Source of the DNA: Verticillium longisporum
Taxonomy: Eukaryota; Ascomycota; Sordariomycetes; Glomerellales; Plectosphaerellaceae
DNA: 64,000 nucleotides
Reading direction: 5' to 3'
Assembly (NCBI GenBank): GCA_019188255.1
Contig: JAETXT010000007.1
Coordinates: 4,402,001-4,466,000, forward strand
A program made the position numbers and the translations under genes. The notes beneath the pieces are model-generated. The model was not told where the DNA came from. It did no database searches and saw nothing but the letters and a program-made list of their open reading frames with translations. Of the stretch, positions 1 through 10,793 are shown piece after piece (positions within the stretch are counted from its first letter, which is position 1; the number at the start of each line of letters is the position of its first letter).

Positions 1-3000
1 CTCAGCACCCTCGTCTTGGGTCTCTCGATGCGTACCGCCTCGGCCGTCCGCAGCGTCAGGCTTGGCCGCGGCTCCGATTCGCTGATGCCCGACTCCGTCG
101 TCGAGATGCGCTTCAGCTCGCGCTCGCTGGCCGCCGATGGGACCCTGAGCTCGCGGCCCCGGGCCGGCGCCCACAGGTCCTCGTCGGCGATTGAAATGGA
201 CGAGGAAGAAGAAGACGGTGGCGGGATCGCCACAGAAGGCGCCCCCGCCTTCTCGTCCATTACCTCCTCAACAGGTTCCACCGATTTCTTCTTCTGAATC
301 CTCAACGGCTCCGGCGAGGGCGCAGACCTGGGGTCGAATCCTCCGGTGGTGACATCTGGACGCTCCCGCTGTCGCTCCGCTTCCTCAGGCGAAGGGGACA
401 ACGCGAGTCCGACTTTTTCCGGATCCACAGCCGAGGCCCCATCGTCGATGCTCGCCTCGTCACCATTGACGACCCTCAACCGCTCCTTGGGCACGGTGAA
501 CATGAACTGCACGAGCCTCTTCTCAATGGCCCTCTCGATGTCCCAATCCTCCTCACTCACGCCCGGCGGCGGACCCTCATCTCCGCCACGGGCACCGCTA
601 CCGCCGGCGTCATTCACTCCCTCGCCGTCCTGCCATCCGCTACGACCCTGTTTCCGCCTCAGCAGCTCGGCGCCGCCGATGCCGCTGAGCCCGAGTCGCG
701 ACTCATATGCCGTGGACACGAGCTCGTCGCGGCCGTCGAGTGATGACCGCCGCGCCGGCGAAATGCTGCCAACGCTGCTGTCGGCGGGGCTGCCACCGTT
801 CGAGACGCTGAAGACGCGCCGCAAGCTGCCGAGCCAGCCCTTGCCGCGGCGGGGCTTGCTCTTGCTGGGGCTGCCGGAGACGATGAAGTTGTCTTCTTCG
901 TCATCGTCGTCGCCGTGGTGGGGGTAACTTGAGCCGCGGGCGTGGCCGCCTTGATAGTGCTGCTCCCGCGTGGGGCTAGACCTCTCGCCGCGGAGGAGCA
1001 GCGAGGGGCCCTCAGCCTGCAGCGAGGTGAAGTTGCTCTTGGCCGTGGAGAAGGTGTGGGCGCTGTTGCTTGAGCTTGAACCTGAGCCAGAACCCGACGT
1101 GCCGAGACGGCCATCATTATTGTTGGCGCCGCCGGCTGAGAGCAGCGTGCCCGTGTGAGTTGGTGACGCGCGATATGGCGTGTAAGATCGTGCCGTGCCA
1201 GCGGCTGATCCGGATCGCGACAGAAGGCTGCTGAAGGTGCTTCGATTCGAGTCAGAGAGGCCGCTGCCCGTGCGCTCGTCATCGGGACCGGTGGTGCCGG
1301 AGCGGGCAGAGCGCATCGAGGCGCGGCGTGTGGGCGAGCCGCAGCCTGCGCGGGGAGGCATCTGCGCGAAGAGGGCCTCGGCGGCATCGACGTCCGACTG
1401 CCAGTCCTGGACCTCCGGATCGACAAAGCCCCGCTGGTGGTTTCGGTCGGGGCTCGGCGTGAGAGCGGCTCGATTGGGGGGCAAAAAGGCGATGGGCCCA
1501 GCCGCGGCGGATGTAGATGCTTCAATGCCCGAGTGTCTCGGTGTGGCAAAAGGATCAGAATACGTTTGCGATGTTGGTGTCTCGGGTCCCATATCCGGGT
1601 CTCGCATGAGAACGGGGCCGTCGGGGGCTTCTTCATCGGCCTCATAGATCGGATGAATGTGGCCCGCCGTTGGCAGGTTGCTGGGGCGCGAGGCGGTGGG
1701 CTGGTAGGCGCCCCTTGCAGCCTTGGATATGACAGGTTTTCTTGGGATGAGCAGGCCGGCTGGCGCGTTGCCGCCGTAGCCTCCGAGTAAGCTGCGATTG
1801 TTCCTCAACGTCTCGTATCCGAGAGATCTCGAGTTTTGGTCGTAGGGGTCGTGTCCGCCCGTGTACCACGAGTTGGACGACCATGGATCGTCTCTCTCGA
1901 CCATCTCATCGTCAGCGTGCAGGAAGCGCGCAGCATCCTGCGCCAGACCCTGCACCGCTCGATCGCGATCCTGTCTCTGCTTCCTGATCCGCTTTCGGTA
2001 GCAGAACCACACGATAATGGCACCAATGACAGCGAGGAGGCCGACACCGAGACCGACACCGAGGCCTACTTTTTTCATAGTCTCGTTTTTGTTGTCATTC
2101 TTGGAGCTTCCCTCTGAAGCTCCCGAACCAGTCCCTCCCGAGCTTGAGCTTGATGACGGATTCGTGTAGCTTGATCCCCAGGACAAGGAGGTCAGGTTGA
2201 GAAACCGAGGCGAGCCGCTGTTCTGCTGCCTCTTGACCTTGCTGCTTGACCCGGATATTTCAAACCCGCCATAGGTCATCATGACATTACCGGGCAGCAG
2301 GACGGCGCCGTGGCCGTAGACACCCGACCCCTGCGGCTGGCCATCTGGTATCTCCCACGCCCACTCGCCATACGAATTGCCCATCCTCAGCACGGCGAGC
2401 TGCGGATCGGCGGCGTGGGCGACGGTGCCAACCCAGCCACCAAGGACGATGAGGGCGTCGCCCGCTTCGTTGAGCACGGCTGTGTGGCCTGATCGACTGT
2501 CGACGGACGATGGCGTGGCTCTCCTCGAGACGCCCTTGACGGCGAGCTCGGACCCGGGAAGACCACTGTCGGGCCCGTTGATGGAGAGGAAAGACCACGA
2601 CTCGGCCGGTAGATTCCAGATTGCTGCAGTGCTCATGTTGATAAAGGCCGTCTCGGTGTGGCCGCCGAGCAATACGTAGCCGCGCTGCTGGGTGATGGTA
2701 TCGGATCTGTTGGTGATGGAAGGGCTCAGGGGGGTCAGTGAGAAGCCGGCCTCGGGGAAGGCTGGGCCCTTGGAGGTGATGAGAGATGCCGTGTAGCTCA
2801 GCTCGCTTTCGCTGGCGCTGTCTCGTGCGACACGGACCATCTGCTTCGAGTAGTTGGCGGCCGACTGCCAAGATGATGCGTCCTCGGAGGGTGTCGAACA
2901 CATGCCGCCATAGGAGTACAGAATGGGATCAGACATGACGGGGGCCAGAACTGAGGAGTAGCTGATGGCGGCGCCGAGAAAGTGTGGGTTAGGCTGGGCT

Positions 3001-3518
3001 TCATCGTCGTTGCTGTCGCTCGTATCGCTGGCGGTGTTGGCAGCAGCCTTTTCCCAGGACCCGTCGCTCGAGTCGGAGGCCATGTCTGCGGGTGTGTAGG
3101 TCCAGACGTCGAAACCGCCAGCAGCGGCGCAGTCGCCGGCCTGCACGATAATGGTGCCATTGTCGGCCACAGTCGGCAGGAAGGCTGTCGTGTCCTTGGC
3201 GTTGCGCAAGAAGGGCAGGTCGGAGGAAATGGTTTCAATACTGGTGTCGCCATCGACTGTGGCTGAGATATTGATCGACAGGAGGTCAACATGCGTCTTG
3301 CCGTCGGAAGATGCAGTGGAGGGGCGAAAAATGTAGGCGATGTCGCTGCCGTTGGCTGAGGTTCGATCTGGCAGGAGCACGGTCGTCGGTATGTAGGGAA
3401 GCGTCTGGGCGGCCGAGGCGACGGCCGGCAGAAGGGCGACGACGGCAAGCAGCGCCGTCACTCGGGTGGCTGCATCACTGGTGACAGCTACGGCTTGCTT
3501 CCATGGATGCGACGGCAT
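1..3518 (-). CDS. Kelch/galactose-oxidase-like propeller membrane protein (3' end outside window)
   Basis: One uninterrupted frame of about 1,172 codons runs from the ATG at 3516-3518 to the window edge without a stop, so the C-terminus is missing. Residues 1-36 look like a signal peptide (hydrophobic core followed by ASA). Residues about 37-440 are Ser/Thr- and Asn-rich with N-glycosylation sequons. They carry Kelch-like blade signatures (YVLLGGHTE, GHTAVLNEAGDALIVLGG, YGHGAVLLPGNVMMTYGG), which suggest an extracellular beta-propeller. A Ser/Gly linker leads to one membrane span at about 484-506, followed by a basic stop-transfer stretch (YRKRIRKQ). The remaining 660 or more residues are a low-complexity, Ser-rich, charged tail predicted to be cytoplasmic and disordered. 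The family resembles fungal Kelch-domain cell-surface proteins of unknown function. No catalytic copper ligands of galactose oxidase could be assigned. I infer a cell-surface or cell-polarity role only weakly. No introns are needed. Confidence 0.85.
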   Translation of the reverse strand, partial: MPSHPWKQAVAVTSDAATRVTALLAVVALLPAVASAAQTLPYIPTTVLLPDRTSANGSDIAYIFRPSTASSDGKTHVDLLSINISATVDGDTSIETISSDLPFLRNAKDTTAFLPTVADNGTIIVQAGDCAAAGGFDVWTYTPADMASDSSDGSWEKAAANTASDTSDSNDDEAQPNPHFLGAAISYSSVLAPVMSDPILYSYGGMCSTPSEDASSWQSAANYSKQMVRVARDSASESELSYTASLITSKGPAFPEAGFSLTPLSPSITNRSDTITQQRGYVLLGGHTETAFINMSTAAIWNLPAESWSFLSINGPDSGLPGSELAVKGVSRRATPSSVDSRSGHTAVLNEAGDALIVLGGWVGTVAHAADPQLAVLRMGNSYGEWAWEIPDGQPQGSGVYGHGAVLLPGNVMMTYGGFEISGSSSKVKRQQNSGSPRFLNLTSLSWGSSYTNPSSSSSSGGTGSGASEGSSKNDNKNETMKKVGLGVGLGVGLLAVIGAIIVWFCYRKRIRKQRQDRDRAVQGLAQDAARFLHADDEMVERDDPWSSNSWYTGGHDPYDQNSRSLGYETLRNNRSLLGGYGGNAPAGLLIPRKPVISKAARGAYQPTASRPSNLPTAGHIHPIYEADEEAPDGPVLMRDPDMGPETPTSQTYSDPFATPRHSGIEASTSAAAGPIAFLPPNRAALTPSPDRNHQRGFVDPEVQDWQSDVDAAEALFAQMPPRAGCGSPTRRASMRSARSGTTGPDDERTGSGLSDSNRSTFSSLLSRSGSAAGTARSYTPYRASPTHTGTLLSAGGANNNDGRLGTSGSGSGSSSSNSAHTFSTAKSNFTSLQAEGPSLLLRGERSSPTREQHYQGGHARGSSYPHHGDDDDEEDNFIVSGSPSKSKPRRGKGWLGSLRRVFSVSNGGSPADSSVGSISPARRSSLDGRDELVSTAYESRLGLSGIGGAELLRRKQGRSGWQDGEGVNDAGGSGARGGDEGPPPGVSEEDWDIERAIEKRLVQFMFTVPKERLRVVNGDEASIDDGASAVDPEKVGLALSPSPEEAERQRERPDVTTGGFDPRSAPSPEPLRIQKKKSVEPVEEVMDEKAGAPSVAIPPPSSSSSSISIADEDLWAPARGRELRVPSAASERELKRISTTESGISESEPRPSLTLRTAEAVRIERPKTRVL

Positions 3519-4735
3519 CGTGAGTTGTCGTCGAAAGTGGTGGTGCTTGTGGGAGGAATGGGGGGGTGATTTTTGACCGATGCGCAGATCTGCGATCGTT
3601 TCAATGCATTGTTGGGGCTGTCGCAAGTCGATGATGCCCGTTGTCCTTCTCTCGATTGCTCAGTTGCTTGCTTGTCTGCTTGCTTGCCTCGCCTCGCTCT
3701 CCGTCTCTTGTCTTGTCTTGCCTTGCCTTGGCGGATGGTGACCTCGTGTCGTGATGTTTCCGCTCCCCCCTTCAGGTTGTCATCACGACAACGACAAAAT
3801 ACTGATGAGCAAATGAAGATGCAGCAGCAACAGGAGCTGCGAATCAGGACGAAGACGTGACGACAGGTTCGCAGAGAAAGGGGACGAATAGAAGACAGAA
3901 CAGACGAGGCCCACGAAGAGGCCAGAGCACGTAGAAAGAAGTGGGAAAGTGTCGTGCTCGTCTGGGGGAGGGGAAGAGAGGAAAGCAGACCAGGATGACG
4001 AACAAGGCTGCCAAATCACAGAAAGCAGCTAATCATACACACCCCGGACAGTGCAGGAACCATGGGAGCGAGTGGGAAGGAGGAAGGGGGAGGTTTCGCG
4101 GGATATACAGCCAGGCAGTATTTCTGACGAAACAGAGCCAGAACTGGCAGGCAGGAAGGGGGAGAGACTACAACGACGCTGCAAACATCGACAGCAACCA
4201 GGTTTCCCAATGTCAACACGACGACAACTTGCCTGACCTAAGGTAGCTAGCTAGGTGACTTGACTATGCCTTAGAGGGGTGACAAGCGCCGTGCCCCGCC
4301 ACCAGTCTTTCTTGGGGAGGCCGGTCAACCGAGCCTAGAACGATGATGGTGCAGATGGGTGTGGAACGATGGTGGCTCGTCACTGGTGGGTGCTTTTGTT
4401 CTGCCTCTGCAGGGTGGCCTGGGGTGGATGTTAGTTGGTCTCGGCCTGGATGAGGCGGCGCATGGAGGCTGGTTGAAGACAGGCAATTCAGGATTCGAGA
4501 TACAGGGTCCCCATTGTTTTGTTGTGGGATGCCTTGGATGCGTCTTCTGCCATGCGGCAGGTGCTTCTCAGTTCCCAGTTGACCCGGCGACGAACCCACC
4601 CGAGCTTTATCAGGACAGAGCCATTGGCTGCGACCCCGCTGCAGGCACAGAGCTTATCGCAGCTCATTTTCTGGCCCCATTTTATTAGGGAGCTGCTTCC
4701 AGCCAAGCTGCTACCAACTACCTACATAGTACCTA
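3519..4735. other. Intergenic; upstream region of the Kelch-protein gene
   Basis: This is the 5' flank of the minus-strand Kelch-type gene. It holds C/T-rich and G/A-rich stretches (for example 3640-3780 and 4070-4110) of the kind often seen in fungal promoters and leaders. The short open frames have no recognisable domains. No gene is supported. Confidence 0.5.
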
Positions 4736-5295
4736 CAGTGTGGCGACAAAAGCAACGACGGAGCTCCAATTCATACTAAAATATAAAGTTTTCTAGCCTT
4801 TCTAACTTATTCTATAAATTAGATTAAGTACTTATACTAGTAATACTACTAGAACTTTACTAAGTCTATACTATATTAAAATATTATACTTAAAGGGCTA
4901 GTATTTACCTAGATATATAGGCTTAAAGCTAGGGCAATAAGATTATTATAAATAAAAATTTTAATAAAATATTTTAAGATATAATACTAATACTATTAAA
5001 TAGGGAAAATCCCTTACTACTTAATATAATAGAAAAGGTAGCTATAGCTAACTCCTATAATTAATAAAACTAAGAATAATAGTCTAGGAAAAGCTACTTA
5101 ACTTTAAGCCCTAATTATTTATATAATATAGAAGATATTAATAGTCTAAATAATAGAGATTATAGACTTAGTAAAGTTCTAATAGTATTATTAATATAAG
5201 GATTTAATCTAGTTTATAGAATAAGCTAGAAAGGCTAGAAAACTATATATTTTAGTATAAATTGGAGCTCCGCTATTACTTTTGTCGTATGACTG
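4736..5295. mobile_element. AT-rich element with long terminal inverted repeats (Tc1/mariner-type MITE or remnant, RIP-like)
   Basis: The left end begins CAGT and reads CGACAAAAG at 4744-4752. The right end is its inverted counterpart, CTTTTGTCG at 5279-5287, ending ACTG at 5292-5295. Both ends are flanked by TA (4734-4735 and 5296-5297), the target duplication expected of the Tc1/mariner superfamily. The arms align as inverted repeats for roughly 130 bp, sharing GGAGCTCCAA and AGTTTTCTAGCCTTTCTA. Most differences between the arms are transitions. The interior has very little G or C and is full of TpA, in sharp contrast to the GC-rich surroundings, as expected after repeat-induced point mutation. 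No transposase frame survives. At 560 bp it is either a MITE or an internally deleted copy. The exact family is not known to me. Confidence 0.8.
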
Positions 5296-5674
5296 TACCT
5301 ACCTACCTGAGGTAGGTGGGTACCTTGCCTTGTAGCTACCCGTGTTTCTCATCGCATCCATCACCATTGTCTGACATGTGCTTCCCCCCCCAGCCATCCC
5401 TCATTCAACCCTCGTGGAACATGGACAGCACCCTGCACTCACTGCATGGCAGCACACGTCCGACATGATAAGCGAGGCACCACAGGCACAATCACAGTCA
5501 CAGTCACAGCTCTCGAGTCTCGTCTCGGGAAAAGCAACGTACGAAAACTACCTGCCTACCTACCTCATGCGGTTGGTTACCTAGCTACTCCCGTCCAAAA
5601 CACCAGATAGAGCATCCCGTGACAACGACAGACAACCCTCCTCACTTCAACGCCTACACACCAACAATCTGCTC
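5296..5674. other. Intergenic between the inverted-repeat element and the coiled-coil gene
   Basis: This 3' flank of the coiled-coil gene contains repeated ACCTACCT/AGGTAGGT words (5298-5330 and 5551-5580). Similar words occur in other intergenic regions of this window. No gene is seen. Confidence 0.5.
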
Positions 5675-7347
5675 CTACTCCTGCTCCTCGTCACTGCCTA
5701 CGCCTTCAGAGTCCGAGTCGCCAGGTTGCAACTCGGCGGCATCCATATTTGGCTTGTCCCACTTGGCCTGCTTCTCTTGCCCTTCCTGCTCCTCCTCGCC
5801 CACCGGGAAAGCCTTCATGAGCTCAGTATACTTCGCCGGCATCTCCTTCTCGAGTATCTGCATAATCCGCCTCGCCATTGCCGTCGTCGCCGTTGCTCTC
5901 TCTACCGTCGCATCCCTTTCGCTGCGCAGCTTGATAAAGTCGTCGTGCATACGTCGCATCCTCGCCTCGACCGCCTTGACCTCGCTCTCCGTCTCGGCTC
6001 CCGAGTAGTACTGCTCGTACCGCGCCGTCGTCTGCTGCAGCTTCTGCCGCTCCTCTTCCAGCAGCGACGTCTTCTCGCGCAGCTTGTCGTTCTCCGCCCG
6101 CAGCTCAAAGTTGGCAATCGACCGCTTCTTGCCCTCGTGCAGCGCGTCTCGGAACTTTTGCTCCCAGTCCGACACCCGCGCCGGCCACGTCGGCGTCACC
6201 ACCGACACCACCCCCGGCGCCGCCTCGAGCCGCCGCGTCTCCGCCACCCCGGGTGCTCGCCGTGCGCCGGAATCACAAAGATGGGCGACCGCGCCTTGCC
6301 CCGGAGCCGGATGTACCGTGTCTTGACGTCCCACACCACGAGGCCCGCGTCGTGCTGCTCCCCGCCCCGCCGCTCCTGCCACATTCGCTCTCCCGTGACC
6401 CCGTGCTCCCGCCACGCCCTCTCCCGCGGCTCGATCAGCGCCTCTTGCCGGTCGAGCACCTTGTGCACGTATTCAAACACGTCGTCGCCCGCGTTGCAGA
6501 GGATCCACCGGTCCTGCGGATACGCAATCTCGCGCCCATAGCTGCCCGCCCCTGACGACGCGCCCGCGCCTCGGGGCGCCATCATGGAGAGGTTCTGCAT
6601 CGGGACCACGGCTTCTCCACGCAGTGCGTCGAGCGAGTTGCCGTACGCAATCTCGAGCTCGTGCATGCGCCCGACGAGGTGCTGGTTGAAGACGAGCCAC
6701 TGGCCCAGCAGCGTGTTGCGTGCCGCCTGGAGCATCTCCGAATCGGCCGCCGCGTCTGTCGGCAGCAGCGACATGAGACCGCCCGTGGCGCTGTATTCGT
6801 GATCAAGCATCTCCAGGCACTCGTTCGCGTGCATTGTGAGCGCATGGTGGGTAGCATATGGTCGTGGCCTCTGGCCCTCCCTGTCCTGTCCTAGGTCGGC
6901 GTGCGTAGAAAGAGGACAGTGGTGGTGTGGGTGGCCACTCTTTTCGCCCTGAACTTGGTTCATGAGCTCCGTCAGAGGCTTTTGATGCCACTCATCCGTA
7001 TTGGTGTAGGGCCGCGAGAGGTCGTTGAGCCAGTCGAAAGCCTCATTCTCTCTGAACTCGCGAGTCGTGTGCCCACGGCCTCGGTTCTTGTTGTTGACCT
7101 CGCCAAATGCCGTGCTCACCGAAATATTTCTAATGAGAATGGCCAACGACTGTGCGTGCTGCTTCAAAGCCAGGAGTGTCGGCGCGCGCCCGGGTGTCGA
7201 GAGATAACCGCAGTTGACATGGCCATAGAGTTGATTTCCAGGCCCAAAGTGCTTTGTATATCGCGACTCGTACGCTGTGGCATATTGAGTCTTGGGAATA
7301 GCTCCCCGGGCCTGTGTTGTTGGCGCTTCTGCCGGGGTCACTGCCAT
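5675..7347 (-). CDS. Unrecognised protein with C-terminal coiled coil, interrupted by one frameshift
   Basis: Translation from the ATG at 7345-7347 runs to about codon 366 and then leaves frame. The second frame continues the same protein to a stop at 5675. Adding one base in the C/G run at 6247-6253 joins them into about 557 residues with no other defect. The N-terminal part is not low-complexity and looks like a folded domain (YATAYESRYTKHFGPGNQ, WLNDLSRPYTNTDEW). Residues of about 390-500 are a Lys/Glu-rich coiled coil (ENDKLREKTSLLEEERQKL), and the C-terminus is acidic. A 135-nt segment at about 6820-6954 is His/Pro/Arg-rich, unlike its flanks, and could be an intron whose length is a multiple of three. 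I do not recognise the family. The indel in a homopolymer is more likely a sequence error than a real lesion. Confidence 0.65.
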
Positions 7348-10300
7348 TATGCCCAGAGCTCAGAACTTGTGAAGCAACGTGAAAAGATGTAACATTTAAG
7401 GCGTGTGTAGAGAGTGCGCGATGTCAGTGTCGCGAGTGTTCAACAACGAGCAACTGGAGGAGTCAATCATCTCGGAGGACATGTTTGTTTATCACAATTA
7501 ACTTGATCAGCAAGCCAAGATAAAGGGTATTCTACCAATGCTGCGTATATATCTGAACAAAGAAAGGGTTCGAGTGCTTTCGACAAACAAACATCCAGGT
7601 GATTTGCTCGTCAAAGAAAGCAGTTGTGTTGCCAAAGAAGTCATGGACATAAACCGACAAAGGAGACAAAGGGTTAGGGTAAGCAAGGGAGCAAGACATA
7701 GGCTATTCGTTGTGCCAAGCCCCGAATGGTGGCAAAGGAGGTCAACAGGTTGTCAACTGTGGCTTCAATTGAGGGTCGGAAGACGGAAGGAAGGACGGCA
7801 GGAGAATGATCATGTCGGACGGGTATTGTGCCCGTTCTGAAGCCATTCAGAAACCGCTCGCCAGGACTTCCCATGCAGGCTCGTCGCTGCCAGATCGGGC
7901 CAGGTTGCCTGAGGCCCTGTACCCTTGCTGCAGACTGTCGAAAGCCGTGCAGAAACGGGTGGTGGTCTTGCATCGAGCGACATGGACCTTCATTCGGCAA
8001 TTTGAAATTGCGACGCGAATGTGAAGGGGCGAGTTGATTCTTTGTGGCACAACATATTGGGAACGCCGCCGACCCTCAGCGTCTGACCTTGTTGTTCATC
8101 ATTCCTGGAGATCTGACGAGTAGACTTCTGAGACTTGCGGAAGGAAGAGTCCAGGAGTCTCAGGCGTGAGGCCACGCTCGACGCGCTTGCCAGCAGCTGT
8201 GCTGTATATGTATCAGGCTGTCAGACATTTGGGCACGACACATGGATGCAAGTGGGTAGATCTGGGCCATCTCGGGCATGGGGGTGGCTTCGATCAAGGG
8301 TGACCACCGGCACTAGCCGCGGGGACGAGACCAGTCGATGCACGCTTCAGCTGGGGATGTTGTGTGGGAGTGTCTAAGCCACTCCCATGTTGATGAAGGC
8401 CATTTCCGAGAAAGACACCGTTTGGGATGTTGGAGCACGGAGAGATGGCCACGCGATGGGTCACAAAGCCACCAGGCCACGGTGATGCATAGATGGCATG
8501 GTTTGGGCAGGCGCCGTGTCACCGGGAGGCCTGCCAGAAACGTTCTCGACCTGAGCTGTATCCCGCCGAGCACCTTGTCGGGCGTGGTGCGAGTGCGGCA
8601 GTGTTTCCTATGTGTGCTGCTCATTAGCTGGCTTCTCCTCGAATTGTCCAGACTGTGGCAGTGATGAAGATGTCCAGCTGAGGCATGCCGGGCTATCGGC
8701 ATTGAAATCGCGATCACGATGATGAAAAGGTGGTTGTTGAGTTGGGGGGAGGAGGGGGGATGAACCAGGACGGACAACCGGCCAAGCGTTATCAAGGTTT
8801 ACCATCGACAGGGCCGGAAATGGGAAGGTTTTGGTCAATCAGTCGCTGGCGCACCTGTGGGCCAAGGTGGTAGGATGGGCTAGGCATAGAAAGGGTAAAG
8901 AGAGAGGGACTATCTTTACATTGATTTGGGTACTGACCTGACAGCACGCTCGCGTACACCGACAACCGCCCGTCTTGTTTCGCAGGACGCATGTCCTGTG
9001 TGTGAGGCATGACGAAGACGGAGACGCTTCGCCCATTGTTCCAGCACTATGCATCCGAGGAGGGGAATGAAGGCTCGGATGACAGGGCATGACACAAGCA
9101 GACAGTGGAGAGGTTGGAGTTGAAGTAGTCCATAACCGTAGTGCATCACTCCTGTATCTAGCTACTGAAGTACATACTCGATGGGGATCCTGTCTCGATC
9201 GTGGAAAGAAAACCCCTGGTCGATCGTGGACGCAGGCAACGTCGGGGCATTTGCAGCGGCCTGGGCATCAGATAGGTTGCAAGGGATGTCCACACTCGAG
9301 GCGACAGGTAGAAGAATAAGGTATCATGATGTGATGGATTAGTGATGGTTGTTCCGGACACCTTTGCCCTCTCAAGGTCCCTCGAGTGGGCGTGGTGTGA
9401 AGCGGACACGGCAGGCACATCCATCCTCCATCCTCAGGACGCCTGCCACGATCATGAGCGTGCTGGTCTGCCACTTTGGGAGTGTGGGGCAAGAGTTGCT
9501 GGTCGCCAGCGTGAACGTTGATCGTCAAGGCAAGCACGAACGGTGTGGTGGGAAAGTTTTGACGCCTGGGCTACATGTACATGGCATAGTAAGGTACTTC
9601 CCACCTCGTCTTCCGATTCAATGGACGGCAGTGACCGTCATTGATGTGGAGACAGTCCAATTTCAGGAGATGCAAACTGCAGCTTTGGGCAATAGTACCT
9701 GCGCACCGACCAGCATCAGGCGGTCTGCCACTGCAACAACCACCCACCGTCGCCCATTCCAGACCTTGGCGGCTTCCCTGTCCTGCGGAGAGCTGTCCAG
9801 CTCGACAGGGGTTCAGTTTCCCCTTGTAGCCAGTCACGGCTGGCTTGGCCCCTGTTGTCATCCCTCCTGCAAATCTGCGTCATACGTTCGTAGAAGGCAC
9901 CCCCGTTCAAGCTCGACCTTTGGAGTTCGAGGAGGAGGCGCAGAGGCTCCTCCAGCCTGTCCAGGCCAAGTTTCCCTTTCCCTGCGACGGTACCATGTAC
10001 CAGCTCCCGGATCCCCAGCGCCAGTCACCCACCCAACCTGCAGCTCCCTCCCAGCACACCCCAGTTGTCCTGATGCATCAGAAAACCCTGATATTCCTTT
10101 CCAGATGGACCCTTATTAATTCGAGCATGATTCCATCTCGTCTCGCCTCCTACTCTGGTCCACGAAGCAAGTGACCCTCTCCGTCGACTGCGACCCTGGT
10201 GCCAGGTTTTTCCTGTTGCCTCCTCGACACACGATCAGGTTAAGGTGCTCCATGCTCGGCGCGTACCGCAGGGGATTCTACGCCATCTCACAGCACAACC

Positions 10301-10793
10301 GAGACATCACTTTCCACCCGCAATCACAAGAGGAACGAAGGCCTGACGCTAGCAGCATTAGCTCGCTGTAGCTTGTCATTGACCTTGCCAACCTTTTGTT
10401 ACTTGGTAAAGGGTACCACAGAAAAACAGAACAAAATCGCCTGACGCATCACACCAACCGTGTCCTTCATCCTGCCCCTTCTTTCGCCGAGGGCAAGATC
10501 GACACATCCCGATTGCGTCGCTTGGCTGTTGTTGCATGCAGTGCAGTACCTAGTCCAAGCACCCGTTCCCCCTGGTCACGTCACTGCCGTTTGCCAGCGT
10601 CACACGGATCGGCAGCTGGATCTTGGCTCTCTCCCACCTTTTCCTCCCTTGATCCCCCCCTTCTTAGTCGCCGGCTTTCTTCCTCCAAACTCGGAAGTTC
10701 GACTTGACCCAACAACCTCTCATCGTTCCATCGGCAATTGGTTCGAGGTCACGACGATTCACCTCTAACGACGTCGCGCGACCGCTCGCAATC
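7348..10793. other. Long intergenic region (3.4 kb), no supported gene
   Basis: The open frames here are short and overlapping on both strands, with composition typical of non-coding sequence. The longest (9349-10119, plus strand) is Pro/Ser/Arg-rich, has no domain, and lies upstream of the OSCA-like gene. The last 200-300 bases before 10794 are C/T-rich (for example CCTTTTCCTCCCTTGATCC near 10638), as in many fungal promoters and leaders. Confidence 0.5.

Noticed and set aside
659..1645. 328-codon minus-strand frame overlapping the Kelch-type gene tail
   Set aside because: It is an alternative frame of the same strand as the real tail-coding sequence. The Kelch-type frame is continuous with a signal peptide, propeller and membrane span, whereas this one is Ala/Arg/Pro-rich without features.
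9349..10119. 256-codon open frame upstream of the OSCA-like gene
   Set aside because: Low-complexity Pro/Ser/Arg composition, no domain, and overlapping frames of similar length on the other strand; it looks like chance openness of GC-rich DNA.
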